Assembly: GCF_003626535.1 (NCBI RefSeq)
Contig: NZ_RBAL01000005.1
Coordinates: 1 to 64,000 of the forward strand
Direction: 5' to 3'
Length of the DNA: 64,000 bases
DNA from: Streptomyces hoynatensis
Lineage (GTDB): Bacteria; Actinomycetota; Actinomycetes; Streptomycetales; Streptomycetaceae
Position 1 is the stretch's first letter. The number at the start of each line of letters is the position of its first letter. The notes under the pieces are model-generated. The model saw nothing but the letters and a program-made list of their open reading frames with translations. It made no database searches and was not told the DNA's origin. Shown here piece by piece: positions 44,685 through 54,338 of the stretch. The translations under genes and the position numbers were made by a program.

Positions 44685-45592
44685 GCCGCACCTCCGAAGC
44701 GCAGGCGGACGTTGTCGATGAGGCGGGTGGTGCCGACCCTGGCCGCGACGGCGAGCAGGGCCTCCCCGGCGAACGCCCCGGACACCGGCGTGAAGTCGGC
44801 CGGGTCCACCAGCGCCAGGTAGTCCAGGCGCAGCGGCGGGTCAAGGCGGGCGGCCTCGCCGAGCACGGCGCGGGCCGCCGCCTCGGCCGCGGCGGGGGTC
44901 GCCGGCGCGGCCTCCGCCTCGCCCGGGGCGCCGGGGGGCGGCCCGGCGACGAGGCGGCGGGCGGCGTCGAGGGCCCGGGAGAGGGCCAGCGCGGTGCCGC
45001 GCTCGGGGCCGGACAGGTAGGCGTTGCGGCTGGACTTGGCCAGGCCGTCGGGCTCCCGCACGGTGGGCACGGCCAGGATCTCCACCGGGAAGTTCAGGTC
45101 GCCCACCATGCGCCTGATCAGGGCGAGCTGCTGGGCGTCCTTCTCGCCGAAGGTGGCGACGTCCGGCTCGGTGAGGTGCAGCAGCTTGGCGACGACGGTC
45201 AGCATGCCGTCGAAGTGGCCCGGCCGCGAGGCGCCTTCGAGCACCTCGCCCATCGGCCCGGCCGCGATCGTCACCCGCGGGCGGCCCGAGGGGTACATTT
45301 CGGCGTCCGAGGGGGCGAAGACGAGGTCGGCGCCCGCGGCGGCGGCCACCTCCAGGTCGTGGTCCAGGGTCCGCGGGTAGCGGTCGAAGTCCTCTCCCGC
45401 GCCGAACTGGAGCGGGTTGACGTAGACGGTGACGAGGACCTGGCCCGTGGGCCCGACGCGTTCGCGGGCGGCCCTGATGCCCGCCGCGTGGCCCTCGTGC
45501 AGGGCCCCCATCGTCATCACCACGGCGCGGGTGGCTCCCGGCCGGTGGTGGGCGCGCAGCTCCTTCGCGCGGTGCGCCAGGGGTATGGTCAT
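44681..45592 (-). CDS. panC: Pantoate--beta-alanine ligase
   Basis: This 303-residue nucleotidyltransferase-fold enzyme makes pantothenate from pantoate, beta-alanine and ATP. The HIGH-type motif is in [19 protein letters not shown]. Other conserved parts are [37 protein letters not shown] and the KMSKS-like [10 protein letters not shown]. An Ala/Pro/Gly-rich insertion near residues 210-230 is a lineage feature. ATG 45592 overlaps the stop of the DUF2520 protein gene (ATGA) and its own stop overlaps nadB. Confidence 0.96.
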   Translation of the reverse strand: MTIPLAHRAKELRAHHRPGATRAVVMTMGALHEGHAAGIRAARERVGPTGQVLVTVYVNPLQFGAGEDFDRYPRTLDHDLEVAAAAGADLVFAPSDAEMYPSGRPRVTIAAGPMGEVLEGASRPGHFDGMLTVVAKLLHLTEPDVATFGEKDAQQLALIRRMVGDLNFPVEILAVPTVREPDGLAKSSRNAYLSGPERGTALALSRALDAARRLVAGPPPGAPGEAEAAPATPAAAEAAARAVLGEAARLDPPLRLDYLALVDPADFTPVSGAFAGEALLAVAARVGTTRLIDNVRLRFGGAA

Positions 45593-46521
45593 GCCTCTCC
45601 TTCCGCGGCGCCGTCCGCCAGGACGCCGAGCAGTGCCTCCGCCAGCTCCGGCTTGAGCAGGCCGTGGTCGAGCGCACGGTCGGCGGTGGTGCGGGCCATC
45701 GCGAGGTAGCCGGCCAGCGCGTGCGGGGCGTGCCGGCGCAGCTCGGCGATGTGGGCGGCGACCGTGCCGGCGTCCCCCCGGGCGACGGGCCCGGTGAGGG
45801 CCGCGTCGCCGGAGCGCAGCGCGTTGTCGAGGGCGGCGCCGAGCAGCGGGCCGAGCATCCGGTCGGGGGCGGCCACCCCGGCGAGGCCGAGGAGTTCGAG
45901 GGACTGCGCGACCAGCGTCACCAGGTGGTTGGCGCCGACGGCGAGGGCCGCGTGGTACAGCGGCCGGTCCCGCTCCTCGATCCACTCGGGCTCGCCGCCC
46001 ATCTCGATGACCAGGGCCTCGGCGGCGAGCCGCAGCTGCGGGGGCGCGGTGACGCCGAAGGAACAGCCGGCCAGCCGCTGCACGTCGACGGGGGTGCCGG
46101 TGAACGTCATCACCGGGTGCAGCGCGAGCGGCAACGCGCCCGCCCGCAGCGCCGGGTCGAGCACGGAGGCGCCGTACCGCCCCGAGCAGTGCACGAGCAG
46201 CTGCCCCGGCCGCACCGCGCCCGTCTCGGCGAGGCCGCCGACCAGCCCGGGGAGGGCGTCGTCCGGCACGGTCAGCAGCACCAGTTCCGACCTGGCGAGC
46301 ACCTCGTCCGGGGCGAGGAGCGGCACGCCGGGCAGCAGCGCCTCGGCGCGGCGGCGGGAGGCGTCCGAGACGCCGGAGGCGGCCACCGGCCGGTGCCCCG
46401 CGAGCCGCAGCGCGGCGGCGAGCACGGGGCCGACCCGTCCGGCGCCGACGACGCCGACACGCAGTCGCGCGGGGCGGTCCTGCGCCTCGGTGGCCCGGGG
46501 GGCGTTCGGGGCGGCGTTCAC
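45589..46521 (-). CDS. Rossmann-fold DUF2520 protein, possible ketopantoate reductase-like
   Basis: This protein has 310 residues from GTG 46521. An N-terminal NAD(P) fold reads [32 protein letters not shown] segment and the C-terminal helical DUF2520 domain ([24 protein letters not shown]) follow. The family resembles 6-phosphogluconate dehydrogenase/ProC-type reductases. Gene coupling with panC suggests that it supplies pantoate by reducing ketopantoate, a context inference. An ATG at 46581 gives a 330-residue alternative; GTG 46521 has AGAAAGG about 9 nt upstream. Confidence 0.88.
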   Translation of the reverse strand: MNAAPNAPRATEAQDRPARLRVGVVGAGRVGPVLAAALRLAGHRPVAASGVSDASRRRAEALLPGVPLLAPDEVLARSELVLLTVPDDALPGLVGGLAETGAVRPGQLLVHCSGRYGASVLDPALRAGALPLALHPVMTFTGTPVDVQRLAGCSFGVTAPPQLRLAAEALVIEMGGEPEWIEERDRPLYHAALAVGANHLVTLVAQSLELLGLAGVAAPDRMLGPLLGAALDNALRSGDAALTGPVARGDAGTVAAHIAELRRHAPHALAGYLAMARTTADRALDHGLLKPELAEALLGVLADGAAEGEA

Positions 46522-46632
46522 GGCGGGGTGCCTTTCTTCTGCCGTTCCGGTCCGTGTGTTCGGTACCGGACGTCGGTCCATGCTACGGCCGCCGGCCGCC
46601 GCGGTGGCCGGGAGCGTCCCCGCCCGGGCCGT

Positions 46633-47310
46633 TCAGCGGCCCTGGGCCCTGACCAGCCCCGTCTCGTAGGCGAGCACGACCGCCTGGACCCGGTCGCGCA
46701 GGCCGAGCTTGGCGAGGATGCGGCCCACGTGCGTCTTGACCGTGGCCTCGGAGACGAAGAGATGGGCGGCTATCTCGCCGTTGGACAGGCCCTGGGCGAT
46801 CAGCAGGAGCACCTCCCGCTCCCGCTCGGTGAGCTGGTCGAGTTCGGGGTGGGCCGCCGGCTCCTCGACCGGCAGCAGCGACATGAAGCGGTCCAGCAGG
46901 CGGCGGGTCGTGGAGGGCGCCACGACCGAGTCGCCGCTGTGCACCGACCTGATGGCGCCCAGCAGCTCCTGCGGCGGCACGTCCTTGAGCAGGAAGCCGG
47001 CGGCGCCCGCCTTCAGCCCGGAGAACGCGTATTCGTCGAGGTCGAAGGTGGTCAGGATGAGCACCTTGGGCTCACCGGGGCCGCCCGCGCCGCCCTGGCA
47101 GATGCGCCGGGTGGCCTCCACCCCGTCCAGCCGCGGCATCCGCACGTCCATGAGGACCACGTCCACGGCCGTGCCGCGCAGCACCTCCAGGGCCTCGGCC
47201 CCGTCGCTCGCCTCGGCCACCACCTCCATGTCGGGCTGCGCGGAGAGCACCATCCTGAAGCCCGTGCGCAGCAGCACCTGGTCGTCGACCAGCATCACGC
47301 GGATCGGCAT
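46633..47310 (-). CDS. NarL/LuxR-type response regulator
   Basis: This 225-residue response regulator has a receiver domain with acidic pocket VDDQ, phospho-acceptor Asp55 (VVLMDVRMP), the Thr in LILTTFD and Lys in LLKDVPP. The C-terminal LuxR HTH reads LTEREREVLLLIAQGLSNGEIA and SEATVKTHVGRILAKLGLRDR. It is the partner of the sensor kinase 74 bp upstream on the same strand. Target genes are unknown. Confidence 0.96.
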   Translation of the reverse strand: MPIRVMLVDDQVLLRTGFRMVLSAQPDMEVVAEASDGAEALEVLRGTAVDVVLMDVRMPRLDGVEATRRICQGGAGGPGEPKVLILTTFDLDEYAFSGLKAGAAGFLLKDVPPQELLGAIRSVHSGDSVVAPSTTRRLLDRFMSLLPVEEPAAHPELDQLTEREREVLLLIAQGLSNGEIAAHLFVSEATVKTHVGRILAKLGLRDRVQAVVLAYETGLVRAQGR

Positions 47311-47384
47311 CTGTCACTTCCCTGGAGAGTTCGGTCCCGGCGCGGGGGTGGCGGCGTCGGTCGTGGCGAGGCGCGGCGGCGGCC

Positions 47385-48599
47385 TCACCCGTGCCCCGAC
47401 AGGGGCAGTGTGGCGCTTATCCGGAAGCCGCCGCCCGGCCGGGGCCCTGCCACCAGCACGCCGCCCACCATCCCGACCCGCTCCCGCATGCCGATCAGGC
47501 CCTGGCCGAGGCCGTCGGCGCCGCGCTCCTCGTACAGCTCGCGCTGGGCGCCGCGCCCGTCGTCCTCGGCGAGCACCGTCAGCGCCTTGCCCCCGTACTC
47601 CAGCCTGACGGTGGCCACGACGCCGGGGCCGCCGTGCTTGCGGGTGTTCGTCAGCGCCTCCTGCACGATGCGGTACGCGGTCAGCTCCACGCCGCTGGGC
47701 AGGGGGCGCGGGGCGCCGTCGATCCGGAAGTCGACGGAGAGCCCGGCGTCGCGCACCTGGTCCACCAGGTCGGCCAGCTGCTCGACGCCGGGCTGCGGCA
47801 CGTAGTCCTGGGCGGTGGTCCCGCCGTCCTCGCTGCGCAGCACGCCCAGCAGGCGGCGCATCTCGGTGAGGGCCTGGCGCCCGGTGCCCGAGATGGTCTC
47901 CAGCGCGTCGCGGGTCTGCTCGGGGGCGCTGTCGAGCATGTAGGCGGCGCCGTCCGCCTGCACCACCATCACCGACACGTTGTGCGCGACGACGTCGTGC
48001 AGCTCGCGGGCGATCCTGGCGCGTTCCGCGGCCACCGCCATCCTGGCCTGCGTCTCCTTCTCCTGCCCCAGGCGGTGGGCGCGTTCCTCCAGCTCGGCGT
48101 AGTAGGCGCGGCGGGTGCGCAGCGAGTCGCCGAGCACCCAGGCGAGGCAGAAGGCGGCGGTGAGGAAGACCGCCGAGACGACGGCGCCCGCGGTGCTCTC
48201 GTCCTCGCCCTGCTGGGGCCAGCGGAGCTGGGCGAGGGTGGGGGCGACGAGGGCGCCGGCGAGTGCCAGCCTGGAGGGCCGGCGGGGCGGGCGGGAGGCC
48301 ACGGTGAAGATGATGACGAGGAACGCGAAGTTGGCCGGCATCGGCGGCACGTCGGCGATCAGCTGGAAGACCCCGGTGAGCCCGGCGAGCACCAGCATGG
48401 GCTCCGGCGTGCGGCGGCGCAGCAGCACCACGACGCACAGGGCGAGCACCGCGACGACGGCCGGGGCCTCCGCGCCCCGGTACTCGGTCTCGCTCTCCGG
48501 CAGGGAGAGCAGCACGACGGAGAGGAACAGCAATACGAGCGCCCAGCAGCCGTCGACCCAGGTCGGGTGACGGCGGATGAAGTCGTAGAGCCGGTTCAC
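47385..48599 (-). CDS. Two-component sensor histidine kinase (HisKA_3)
   Basis: This protein has 404 residues. Five to six membrane helices in the first 160 residues lack a large extracytoplasmic loop, implying membrane or internal sensing. The HisKA_3 dimer domain has phospho-acceptor His201 in IARELHDVVAHNVSVM. The HATPase has N-box EALTNTRKHG, then LAEDDGRGA and GLGQGLIGMRERVGMVGG. GTG 48599 (VNRLYDFIRRHPTW) is preferred over the ATG at 48617, since TACTCT ends seven nt before it, giving a leaderless mRNA. It pairs with the adjacent LuxR-type regulator. Confidence 0.93.
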   Translation of the reverse strand: MNRLYDFIRRHPTWVDGCWALVLLFLSVVLLSLPESETEYRGAEAPAVVAVLALCVVVLLRRRTPEPMLVLAGLTGVFQLIADVPPMPANFAFLVIIFTVASRPPRRPSRLALAGALVAPTLAQLRWPQQGEDESTAGAVVSAVFLTAAFCLAWVLGDSLRTRRAYYAELEERAHRLGQEKETQARMAVAAERARIARELHDVVAHNVSVMVVQADGAAYMLDSAPEQTRDALETISGTGRQALTEMRRLLGVLRSEDGGTTAQDYVPQPGVEQLADLVDQVRDAGLSVDFRIDGAPRPLPSGVELTAYRIVQEALTNTRKHGGPGVVATVRLEYGGKALTVLAEDDGRGAQRELYEERGADGLGQGLIGMRERVGMVGGVLVAGPRPGGGFRISATLPLSGHG

Positions 48600-48606
48600 G
48601 TAACCC

Positions 48607-48612
48607 AGAGTA
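48607..48612 (-). promoter_or_regulatory. -10 box of leaderless sensor kinase gene
   Basis: TACTCT on the minus strand ends 7 nt before GTG 48599. The ATG at 48617 would overlap this box, so it cannot be used if this promoter is real. Confidence 0.5.
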
Positions 48613-48685
48613 GGCATTCTGTGCGCGTCGGGAGTCAGCCGAAGGGCCGATACGTGAAGGCATCAACTACTCCTCAAGGTGGACG

Positions 48686-49675
48686 GTGATCGTGCGGGAA
48701 TCGGGGACGTGGCCCCTGCGCTGGCGGGCCGCGGCGGAGCGGGCGCTGTACGGGCCCGGCGGGTTCTTCCTCCGCCAGGCGCCGGGGGCGCACTTCAGGA
48801 CGGCGGTGCACGCCTCCCCGCTGTTCGCGGAGGCGGTGGCCGAGCTGCTGACCCGGGTCGACGCCGCCCTCGGCCGCCCGCCGCGCCTGGACTTCGTGGA
48901 CCTGGGCGCGGGCCGGGGCGAGCTGGTGGCCGGGGTGCTGGCCGCGCTGCCCGCCGGGGTGGCCGCCCGGCTGCGGCCCTGCGCGGTGGAGCGGGCGCCG
49001 CGCCCGGCGGGCCTCGACGAGCGGATCGCGTGGCGGGCCGCGCCCCCGGCCGGCGCGGTGGGGCTGCTGTTCGCGAACGAGTGGCTGGACAACGTGCCGC
49101 TCGACGTGGCCGAGGTCGACTCCCGCGGCACGGCCAGGTACGTGCGGGTGGCGGCGGACGGCGCCGAGAGCCTGGGCGAGCCGGTGTCGGGCGCGGACCT
49201 GGACTGGCTGCGCCGCTGGTGGCCGCTGCCCGCGGAGCCCGGGCTGCGCGCCGAGCTGGGCGGGCCGCGCGAGGCCGCGTGGGCGGGGGCTGTGGCGCGC
49301 GTGTCCCGGGGACTTGCGGTGGCGGTGGACTACGGGCACACCCGCGGGGAGCGCCCGCCCTTCGGCACGCTGACCGGCTACCGCGAGGGGCGGCAGGTGC
49401 GGCCGGTGCCCGACGGCAGCTGCGATCTGACGGCGCACGTCGCGCTCGACGCCTGCGCGGACGCCGCCGCCACGCTGCGGACCCAGCGCGCCGCGCTGGC
49501 CGCGCTCGGCCTGCGGGCCGCGCGCCCGCCGCTGCGGCTGGCCGCGGCGGAGCCCGCGGCCTACGTGCGGGCCCTGGCCCGGGCCGGTGAGGTTGCGGAA
49601 CTCACCGACCCGGCCGGCCTCGGCGGGTTCACCTGGCTGTGCCGGCCGGTGGGGACGGCCGACCCCCTGGCGTAG
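48686..49675 (+). CDS. MidA-family SAM-dependent methyltransferase (DUF185)
   Basis: This 329-residue methyltransferase begins with the family-specific [16 protein letters not shown] segment ([20 protein letters not shown]). It has the SAM motif [17 protein letters not shown] and the [14 protein letters not shown] acidic motif. The mitochondrial homologue NDUFAF7 methylates an arginine of the complex I subunit NDUFS2. The gene next door, convergent, encodes the bacterial NDUFS2 homologue NuoD2, which makes the same role attractive here. GTG 48686 has AAGGTGG upstream. Confidence 0.88.
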   Translation: MIVRESGTWPLRWRAAAERALYGPGGFFLRQAPGAHFRTAVHASPLFAEAVAELLTRVDAALGRPPRLDFVDLGAGRGELVAGVLAALPAGVAARLRPCAVERAPRPAGLDERIAWRAAPPAGAVGLLFANEWLDNVPLDVAEVDSRGTARYVRVAADGAESLGEPVSGADLDWLRRWWPLPAEPGLRAELGGPREAAWAGAVARVSRGLAVAVDYGHTRGERPPFGTLTGYREGRQVRPVPDGSCDLTAHVALDACADAAATLRTQRAALAALGLRAARPPLRLAAAEPAAYVRALARAGEVAELTDPAGLGGFTWLCRPVGTADPLA

Positions 49676-49754
49676 CGCGGGCGCGGGCCTGCGCGCCCCA
49701 CGGCGTGGCACGGGCGCCGGGCGCCGCGCCGCCCGCCCGCGGCTGCCCGTGCGG

Positions 49755-50906
49755 CTACTTGTCGATGTCTCCGACCACGAAGAAGAACGACCCCAGGATC
49801 GCGACCATGTCGGAGACCAGCGTGCCGGGCAGCAGCTCGCCGAGGGCCTGGATGTTGTTGAAGGAGGCGGAGCGCAGCTTCAGGCGGTGGGGGGTCTTCT
49901 CCCCCTTGGAGACGAGGTAGTAGCCGTTGATGCCCAGGGGGTTCTCGGTCCAGGCGTAGGTGGCGCCCTCGGGTGCCTTGAGCACCTTGGGCAGCCGCTG
50001 GTTGACCGGTCCCGCCGGCAGCCGGGCCAGCCGGTCGAGGCAGGCGTCGGCCAGGTCGAGGGAGTTCTCCGTCTGGTCGAGCAGCACCTCGAACCTGGCC
50101 AGGCAGTCGCCCTCGGCGCGGGTGGCGACCCGCAGCACGTCCCCGAGCTCCCCGTAGGCGAGGTACGGCTCGTCCCGGCGCAGGTCGAAGTCCACGCCGC
50201 TGGCCCGGGCGATCGGGCCCGACACCCCGTAGTCCCGCACGACGGCCGACTCCAGTACGCCCACCCCGCGGGTGCGCGCCCGGAAGACCTCGTTGCCGAG
50301 CACGAGACCCGACAGCCGCGGGAGTCCGGCGCGGACCGCGGCCACCGCCTCCCTGACCCGGCCCGTCCAGCCGGCCGGCACCTCCTCCTTGAGGCCGCCC
50401 ACCCGGTTGAACATGTAGTGCATCCGGCCGCCGGACACCTCCTCCAGCACCTGCTGCACGCTCTCGCGCTCGGTGAAGGCGTAGAAGACCGGCGTGATGC
50501 CGCCGAGTTCCAGGGGGTAGGAGCCGAGGAACATGAGGTGGCTGAGCACCCGGTTCAGCTCGGCGAGCAGCGTGCGCAGCCACACCGCCCGCTCCGGGAC
50601 CTCCATGCCGAGCATCCGCTCGACCGCGAGCACCACGCCGAGTTCGTTCGCGAAGGCAGACAGCCAGTCGTGCCGGTTGGCCAGCACGATGATCTGCCGG
50701 TAGTCGCGCACCTCGAACAGCTTCTCGGCGCCGCGGTGCATGTACCCGACGATGGGCTCGGCCTGCGTGATCCGCTCCCCGTCGAGCACCAGGCGCAGCC
50801 GCAGCACGCCGTGCGTGGAGGGGTGCTGCGGGCCGATGTTGAGCACCATGTCGGTGCTGTCGGTGCTCTCGGCCCCCGCGCCCACCCCGACGACCGTCTC
50901 CGTCAT
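49755..50906 (-). CDS. nuoD: NADH-quinone oxidoreductase subunit D homologue (NuoD2)
   Basis: This 383-residue NuoD/NDUFS2-family protein has [25 protein letters not shown] at the N-terminus. [12 protein letters not shown] (quinone/N2 region), [24 protein letters not shown] and the C-terminal [14 protein letters not shown] are also present. It is an orphan copy, without the rest of nuoA-N nearby, as I recall for a second NuoD in S. coelicolor. It might join an alternative complex I-like assembly. ATG 50906 begins the homologous region. It is divergent from PH-domain genes. Confidence 0.93.
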   Translation of the reverse strand: MTETVVGVGAGAESTDSTDMVLNIGPQHPSTHGVLRLRLVLDGERITQAEPIVGYMHRGAEKLFEVRDYRQIIVLANRHDWLSAFANELGVVLAVERMLGMEVPERAVWLRTLLAELNRVLSHLMFLGSYPLELGGITPVFYAFTERESVQQVLEEVSGGRMHYMFNRVGGLKEEVPAGWTGRVREAVAAVRAGLPRLSGLVLGNEVFRARTRGVGVLESAVVRDYGVSGPIARASGVDFDLRRDEPYLAYGELGDVLRVATRAEGDCLARFEVLLDQTENSLDLADACLDRLARLPAGPVNQRLPKVLKAPEGATYAWTENPLGINGYYLVSKGEKTPHRLKLRSASFNNIQALGELLPGTLVSDMVAILGSFFFVVGDIDK

Positions 50907-50962
50907 GCCCGCCAGTTTCTCACCGGCGCCCCGCGCCTGGTTCCGCCAGGCCGCCCTCCCTC

Positions 50963-50968
50963 TAAGCT
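50963..50968 (+). promoter_or_regulatory. -10 box of leaderless PH-domain operon
   Basis: TAAGCT ends 7 nt before the ATG at 50976 with no SD. Confidence 0.5.
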
Positions 50969-50975
50969 CGTCGGC

Positions 50976-51476
50976 ATGGACAGGGCAGCTGAGGCACCTC
51001 CCGCCGGTGCGGGCGGCGAGGTATGGCAGCCGGTGGAGCCGGCACTGCTCACCATGCGGCGGCTGCTGCTCGTGTGCTGGCTGGCGCCGCTGGCGCTGGC
51101 CGCCGGGGTGCTGCCGCCCCTGCTCGGCGGCCCCGCCCTGGCGCTGCTCGCCCTTCCCCCGCTGGCCGCCCTGCCCTGGGGCTGGTGGGCGCTGGGCCGG
51201 AACTGGGCCTCCTGGTGCTACCTGGAGCGCGACGACGACCTGCTGATCAGGCGCGGGGTGATGTGGCAGCAGCTGACCGTGGTGCCCTACGGCCGGATGC
51301 AGCTGGTCGAGGTCACCTCGGGGCCGCTCGACCGCAGGTTCGGCCTGGCCAGGCTCCAGCTGCACACGGCCGCCGCCGCCACCGACGCCACCATCCCCGG
51401 GCTCGCCCCCGCCGAGGCCGAGCGGCTGCGCGACCGGCTCACCGAGCTGGGCGAGGCCCGTTCGGCCGGGCTGTGA
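50976..51476 (+). CDS. bPH2 (YdbS-like) membrane protein
   Basis: This 166-residue protein has two membrane helices (about 28-65). A bacterial PH-like domain follows, with [37 protein letters not shown] then [11 protein letters not shown]. This is the YdbS family pattern, usually encoded as a pair with a larger YdbT-like protein, as here. Function is not well defined; roles in membrane stress or secretion have been suggested for homologues. Its stop overlaps the next GTG. Confidence 0.9.
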   Translation: MDRAAEAPPAGAGGEVWQPVEPALLTMRRLLLVCWLAPLALAAGVLPPLLGGPALALLALPPLAALPWGWWALGRNWASWCYLERDDDLLIRRGVMWQQLTVVPYGRMQLVEVTSGPLDRRFGLARLQLHTAAAATDATIPGLAPAEAERLRDRLTELGEARSAGL

Positions 51477-52966
51477 GCGGGGAGAGGCGGCCGGACGTGG
51501 GCACCCCGAGCGCCGAGGACGGCCCCGGCACCCCGGGCACGCCGAGCACCCCGAGCACCCCGAGCACCGAGGCCGCCGTGAGCACCCCCGGCCTCCCCGC
51601 CGGAGGCGCTGCTCCCCACCCCGCCGAGGCCGCCGGGGCCGCCGCGGAGCTGCCCGCCGGCCAGGGCAAACGGCTGCACCCGGTGACCCCGTGGCGCCGC
51701 GCCTGGGCCCCGCTGACCGGCATGTCCGCGGTGCTCGCGCAGAACGCGGAGCAACTGCCCGGCTGGCTGGGCTCGCTCGGCCCCGGGCGGCTGCTGCTGC
51801 TCGCGCTCGGCCTGCTCGCCTGCGGCAGCGCCTACGGCTTCCTCTCCTGGCGGGTGACCCGCTACCTCGTCACCGACACGGAGCTGCGGATTCGCACCGG
51901 GCTGCTGTTCCGGCGCACCGCGCACCTGCGCCTGGACCGCATCCAGTCCATCGACATCACCCGCCCGCTGCTGGCCAGGGCCCTGGGCGTGGCCAAGCTG
52001 AAGATGGACGTGGTGGGTTCGGGCGAGGCGGACGAGCTGGCCTACCTCGGCGAGGAGGAGGCCAGGGCCCTGCGCGCCGAACTCCTCGCCAGGGCGGCGG
52101 GGATCGCCCCCGAGGCGGTTCCCTCCGCGGGCGAGGCCCCGGCCCGCGAGCTGCACCAGGTGGACCCGGGAACGCTGGTGCGGGCGCTGGCGCTCACCGG
52201 CCGGGTCTGGGCCCCGGTGGTGGTGACGCTGGTCGTGGCGCCCCTGCTGTGGTGGTTCAGCGACAGCCTCTTCGCGACGGCCGCCTTCCTGCTGCCGATG
52301 CTGGCCGCGATCTGGCGCGCGGGCCTCGGCACCTTCCTGCTCCAGTACGGCTGGACCGTCAGCGAGTCGCCCGACGGGCTGCGCCTGGACCACGGCCTGC
52401 TCCAGCGCGACCACGCCACCGTGCCGCCGGGCCGGGTGCAGTCGGTGCGGCTGGTGGAGCCGCTGCTGTGGCGGGCGCGCGGCTGGGTGCGGGTGGAGCT
52501 CAGGGTGGCGGGCGAGGGCACCGAGTCCGGGCTGCTGGTGCCGGTGGCGCCCCGGCGGCTGGCCGCGGACCTCGTCGGCCGCATCCTGCCCGGCCTGGAC
52601 ATCGAGGGCACCCTCGCCGCGATCACCCCGGTGCCGCGCCGGGCCCGCTGGGCGGCACCGGTCAGGCGGGTCGGCTACGGCCTGGGCGTGACCCCCTCGG
52701 TCTTCGTGGCCAGGAGCGGGCGGCTGCGCCGGGTGCACGAACTGGTGCCGCACGCCAAGGTGCAGAGCGTACGGCTGACCCGCGGCCCCTGGACGCGGCT
52801 GCTCGGCCTGGCGCACATCCACGTGGACCACGGCGCGAACGGCACCGCGAGCGCGCGGCTGCTCGACGCCGCGCAGGCGGAGCGGGAGGTCGCGGCCCAG
52901 GCCGTCCGCTCCCGGCTCGGCCGCAGGACGGCCGTCCCCGAGCGCTGGCTGACGGGCGGCGGGTAG
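51473..52966 (+). CDS. bPH2 (YdbT-like) membrane protein with several PH domains
   Basis: This protein has 497 residues from a GTG overlapping the preceding stop. The first 80 residues are disordered with a [14 protein letters not shown] repeat. Three bPH2 modules follow with intervening membrane helices: [31 protein letters not shown], then [30 protein letters not shown], then a third near [22 protein letters not shown]. This is the standard YdbT architecture. It most likely forms a complex with the YdbS-like protein. Confidence 0.9.
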   Translation: MSGERRPDVGTPSAEDGPGTPGTPSTPSTPSTEAAVSTPGLPAGGAAPHPAEAAGAAAELPAGQGKRLHPVTPWRRAWAPLTGMSAVLAQNAEQLPGWLGSLGPGRLLLLALGLLACGSAYGFLSWRVTRYLVTDTELRIRTGLLFRRTAHLRLDRIQSIDITRPLLARALGVAKLKMDVVGSGEADELAYLGEEEARALRAELLARAAGIAPEAVPSAGEAPARELHQVDPGTLVRALALTGRVWAPVVVTLVVAPLLWWFSDSLFATAAFLLPMLAAIWRAGLGTFLLQYGWTVSESPDGLRLDHGLLQRDHATVPPGRVQSVRLVEPLLWRARGWVRVELRVAGEGTESGLLVPVAPRRLAADLVGRILPGLDIEGTLAAITPVPRRARWAAPVRRVGYGLGVTPSVFVARSGRLRRVHELVPHAKVQSVRLTRGPWTRLLGLAHIHVDHGANGTASARLLDAAQAEREVAAQAVRSRLGRRTAVPERWLTGGG

Positions 52967-52993
52967 CCCGCGCGGGCGGGCCGCCGCCGCGGC

Positions 52994-53341
52994 TCAGGCC
53001 TTGCCGCCGCCGAACTGGATCAGCTTCAGCAGGGCCTCGGCGGCCGTCTTGACGTGCCCCATCTGGCCCGGCAGCACGAAGCCGACGCCCCGGGCGCCCC
53101 AGCCGGGCGAGACGTTGTACTTGGTGCCGTTGACCACAAGCGCCAGGGTCTTCCCGCGGGTGAACCGCACCATCGAGGCGCTGACCTGGGACACCGGCGC
53201 GCTGTCGATGGGCTGCTGGTCGCTGCCCAGCAGCGACAGCACGCCCTTGTCGACGGTCACGAACCCGTGCTGGGCGACCGGCCGCAGCCCCTTGCCGATC
53301 TGCACCTGGTCGAAGACGTACTCCGGCTCCTGCCCGGTCAT
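52994..53341 (-). CDS. Small conserved protein of unknown function (115 residues)
   Basis: This is a soluble 115-residue protein of predicted beta-strands and a C-terminal helix. It includes FVTVDKGVLSLLGSDQQPI, FTRGKTLALVVNGTKYNVSPGWGARGVGFVLP and HVKTAAEALLKLIQFGG. The strand-rich part with a final amphipathic helix is compatible with a PH-like fold, which is suggestive beside two PH-domain genes. I do not recognise a family with certainty. ATG 53341 has a GGGAGG SD. It lies just downstream of the T7SS-like cassette, on the same strand. Confidence 0.75.
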   Translation of the reverse strand: MTGQEPEYVFDQVQIGKGLRPVAQHGFVTVDKGVLSLLGSDQQPIDSAPVSQVSASMVRFTRGKTLALVVNGTKYNVSPGWGARGVGFVLPGQMGHVKTAAEALLKLIQFGGGKA

Positions 53342-53369
53342 CGCGCGCCAGCCTCCCGTGCCTTGCAGT

Positions 53370-53413
53370 GATGTGCGGTCGATATGCGGTCGATATGCGG
53401 TCGATATGCGGTC
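53370..53413. repeat. Four tandem 11-bp repeats
   Basis: Three perfect copies of GATATGCGGTC (53381-53413) are preceded by one variant GATGTGCGGTC (53370-53380). They lie between the small protein start at 53341 and a decayed gene copy at 53455-53598. ATGCGG occurs several more times up to 53450. Confidence 0.9.
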
Positions 53414-53454
53414 AACAAACTGTCACCATGCGGCCGGCATGCGGTCGTATGCCG

Positions 53455-53598
53455 TCATCCACGGCCCTGTGCGTCCCTGCGCCGGAGCGTCAGCGACCCG
53501 GCCATCTCGCCGGCCGTCGCCAGCATGGCGTTCCCCGGCACCGGACTCGACCAGCTGACGGTCATCTCCACAATTCCGTCACCAAAACCGGGCGGCAC
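53455..53598 (-). pseudogene. Decayed 3' copy of the LPxGPAxR-family gene
   Basis: The 47-residue frame includes GDGIVEMTVSWSSPVPGNAM then LATAGEMAGSLTLR. It clearly matches the end of the neighbouring full-length gene (GGVVELTVSWSSP, NTMLETADEMAESLTLR). The DNA at 53488-53580 aligns with 53660-53745 with few gaps. The first three quarters of the gene are missing. It is a truncated tandem duplicate, probably non-functional, although a GTG is available. Confidence 0.8.
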
Positions 53599-53616
53599 GC
53601 CTTCGGACCGGGTGGC

Positions 53617-54246
53617 TCAGACCGTCTCGTGTGCCGCGAACTCCGCGGACTCGGCGGGCCGCAGGGTCAGCGACTCGGCCATCTCGTCCGCCGTCTCCAG
53701 CATCGTGTTGCCGAAGGTCGGGCTCGACCAGCTGACGGTCAGCTCCACGACCCCGCCGGGGTAGCTCTTCGGGATCACGTAGTAGGAGACGTACTCCATG
53801 ACCAGCTGGCGCTCGTCGCCCGGCACGTCGTTCAGGACGAGCTCGTGCACCCGGCAGGCCGGACCCGCGGGGAGCTCGACGACCTTCACGTCCGGCTCCT
53901 GGAAGCGGTACGGCTGCGGCTGGCGGGCGAGTTCCGCGATGGCCTCCGGCGTGCGCTGCTCCGGCGGCGCGTCCCAGGGCGCGACGAACGCCGTGATGGG
54001 CAGCATCGGCCGCAGCTCGGAGGGATAGGCCGGCGCGAAGACGATGACGGGCGAGGCGTTGCGCTCCAGGGCGCGGTCCCTGATCGCCTTCAGTTCCACG
54101 TACGCCTCCTCGGCGTACGCCTGGTCCAGTTCGCCGCCGCGGTCGGCGATCTGCTGCGCGGCGCGTTCCGCCACGTCCTCGGCGCTCATGTCGAGCTCGA
54201 TGAACCCGCCCTCGGGATAGTCGAACCCGGCCACCCACTCGGCCAC
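53617..54246 (-). CDS. LPxGPAxR-family protein, T7SS-cassette associated (paralogue 1)
   Basis: This 209-residue soluble protein of unknown function has a C-terminal half with VKVVELPAGPACRVHELVL, YYVIPKSYPGGVVELTVSWSSP and a final helix MLETADEMAESLTL. The same order occurs in the 222-residue protein at 56162-56830, so the two are paralogues. It follows the large WxG-containing protein by 92 bp on the same strand, with a GGAAGAGG ribosome site. Immunity or chaperone roles are plausible from context only. Confidence 0.8.
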   Translation of the reverse strand: MAEWVAGFDYPEGGFIELDMSAEDVAERAAQQIADRGGELDQAYAEEAYVELKAIRDRALERNASPVIVFAPAYPSELRPMLPITAFVAPWDAPPEQRTPEAIAELARQPQPYRFQEPDVKVVELPAGPACRVHELVLNDVPGDERQLVMEYVSYYVIPKSYPGGVVELTVSWSSPTFGNTMLETADEMAESLTLRPAESAEFAAHETV

Positions 54247-54338
54247 GGCACCTCTTCCTTTCCTCGCCTTGTGGCGTCTGTTGTGTCACCGGCGCGCCCG
54301 TGCCCGGGGCCGGCGGCCGGCCCCGGGCACCGCGGCGC

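Noticed and set aside
53384..53764. Plus-strand frame over the tandem repeats and pseudogene
   Set aside because: It is antisense to the decayed copy and the paralogue gene and has no recognisable domain.
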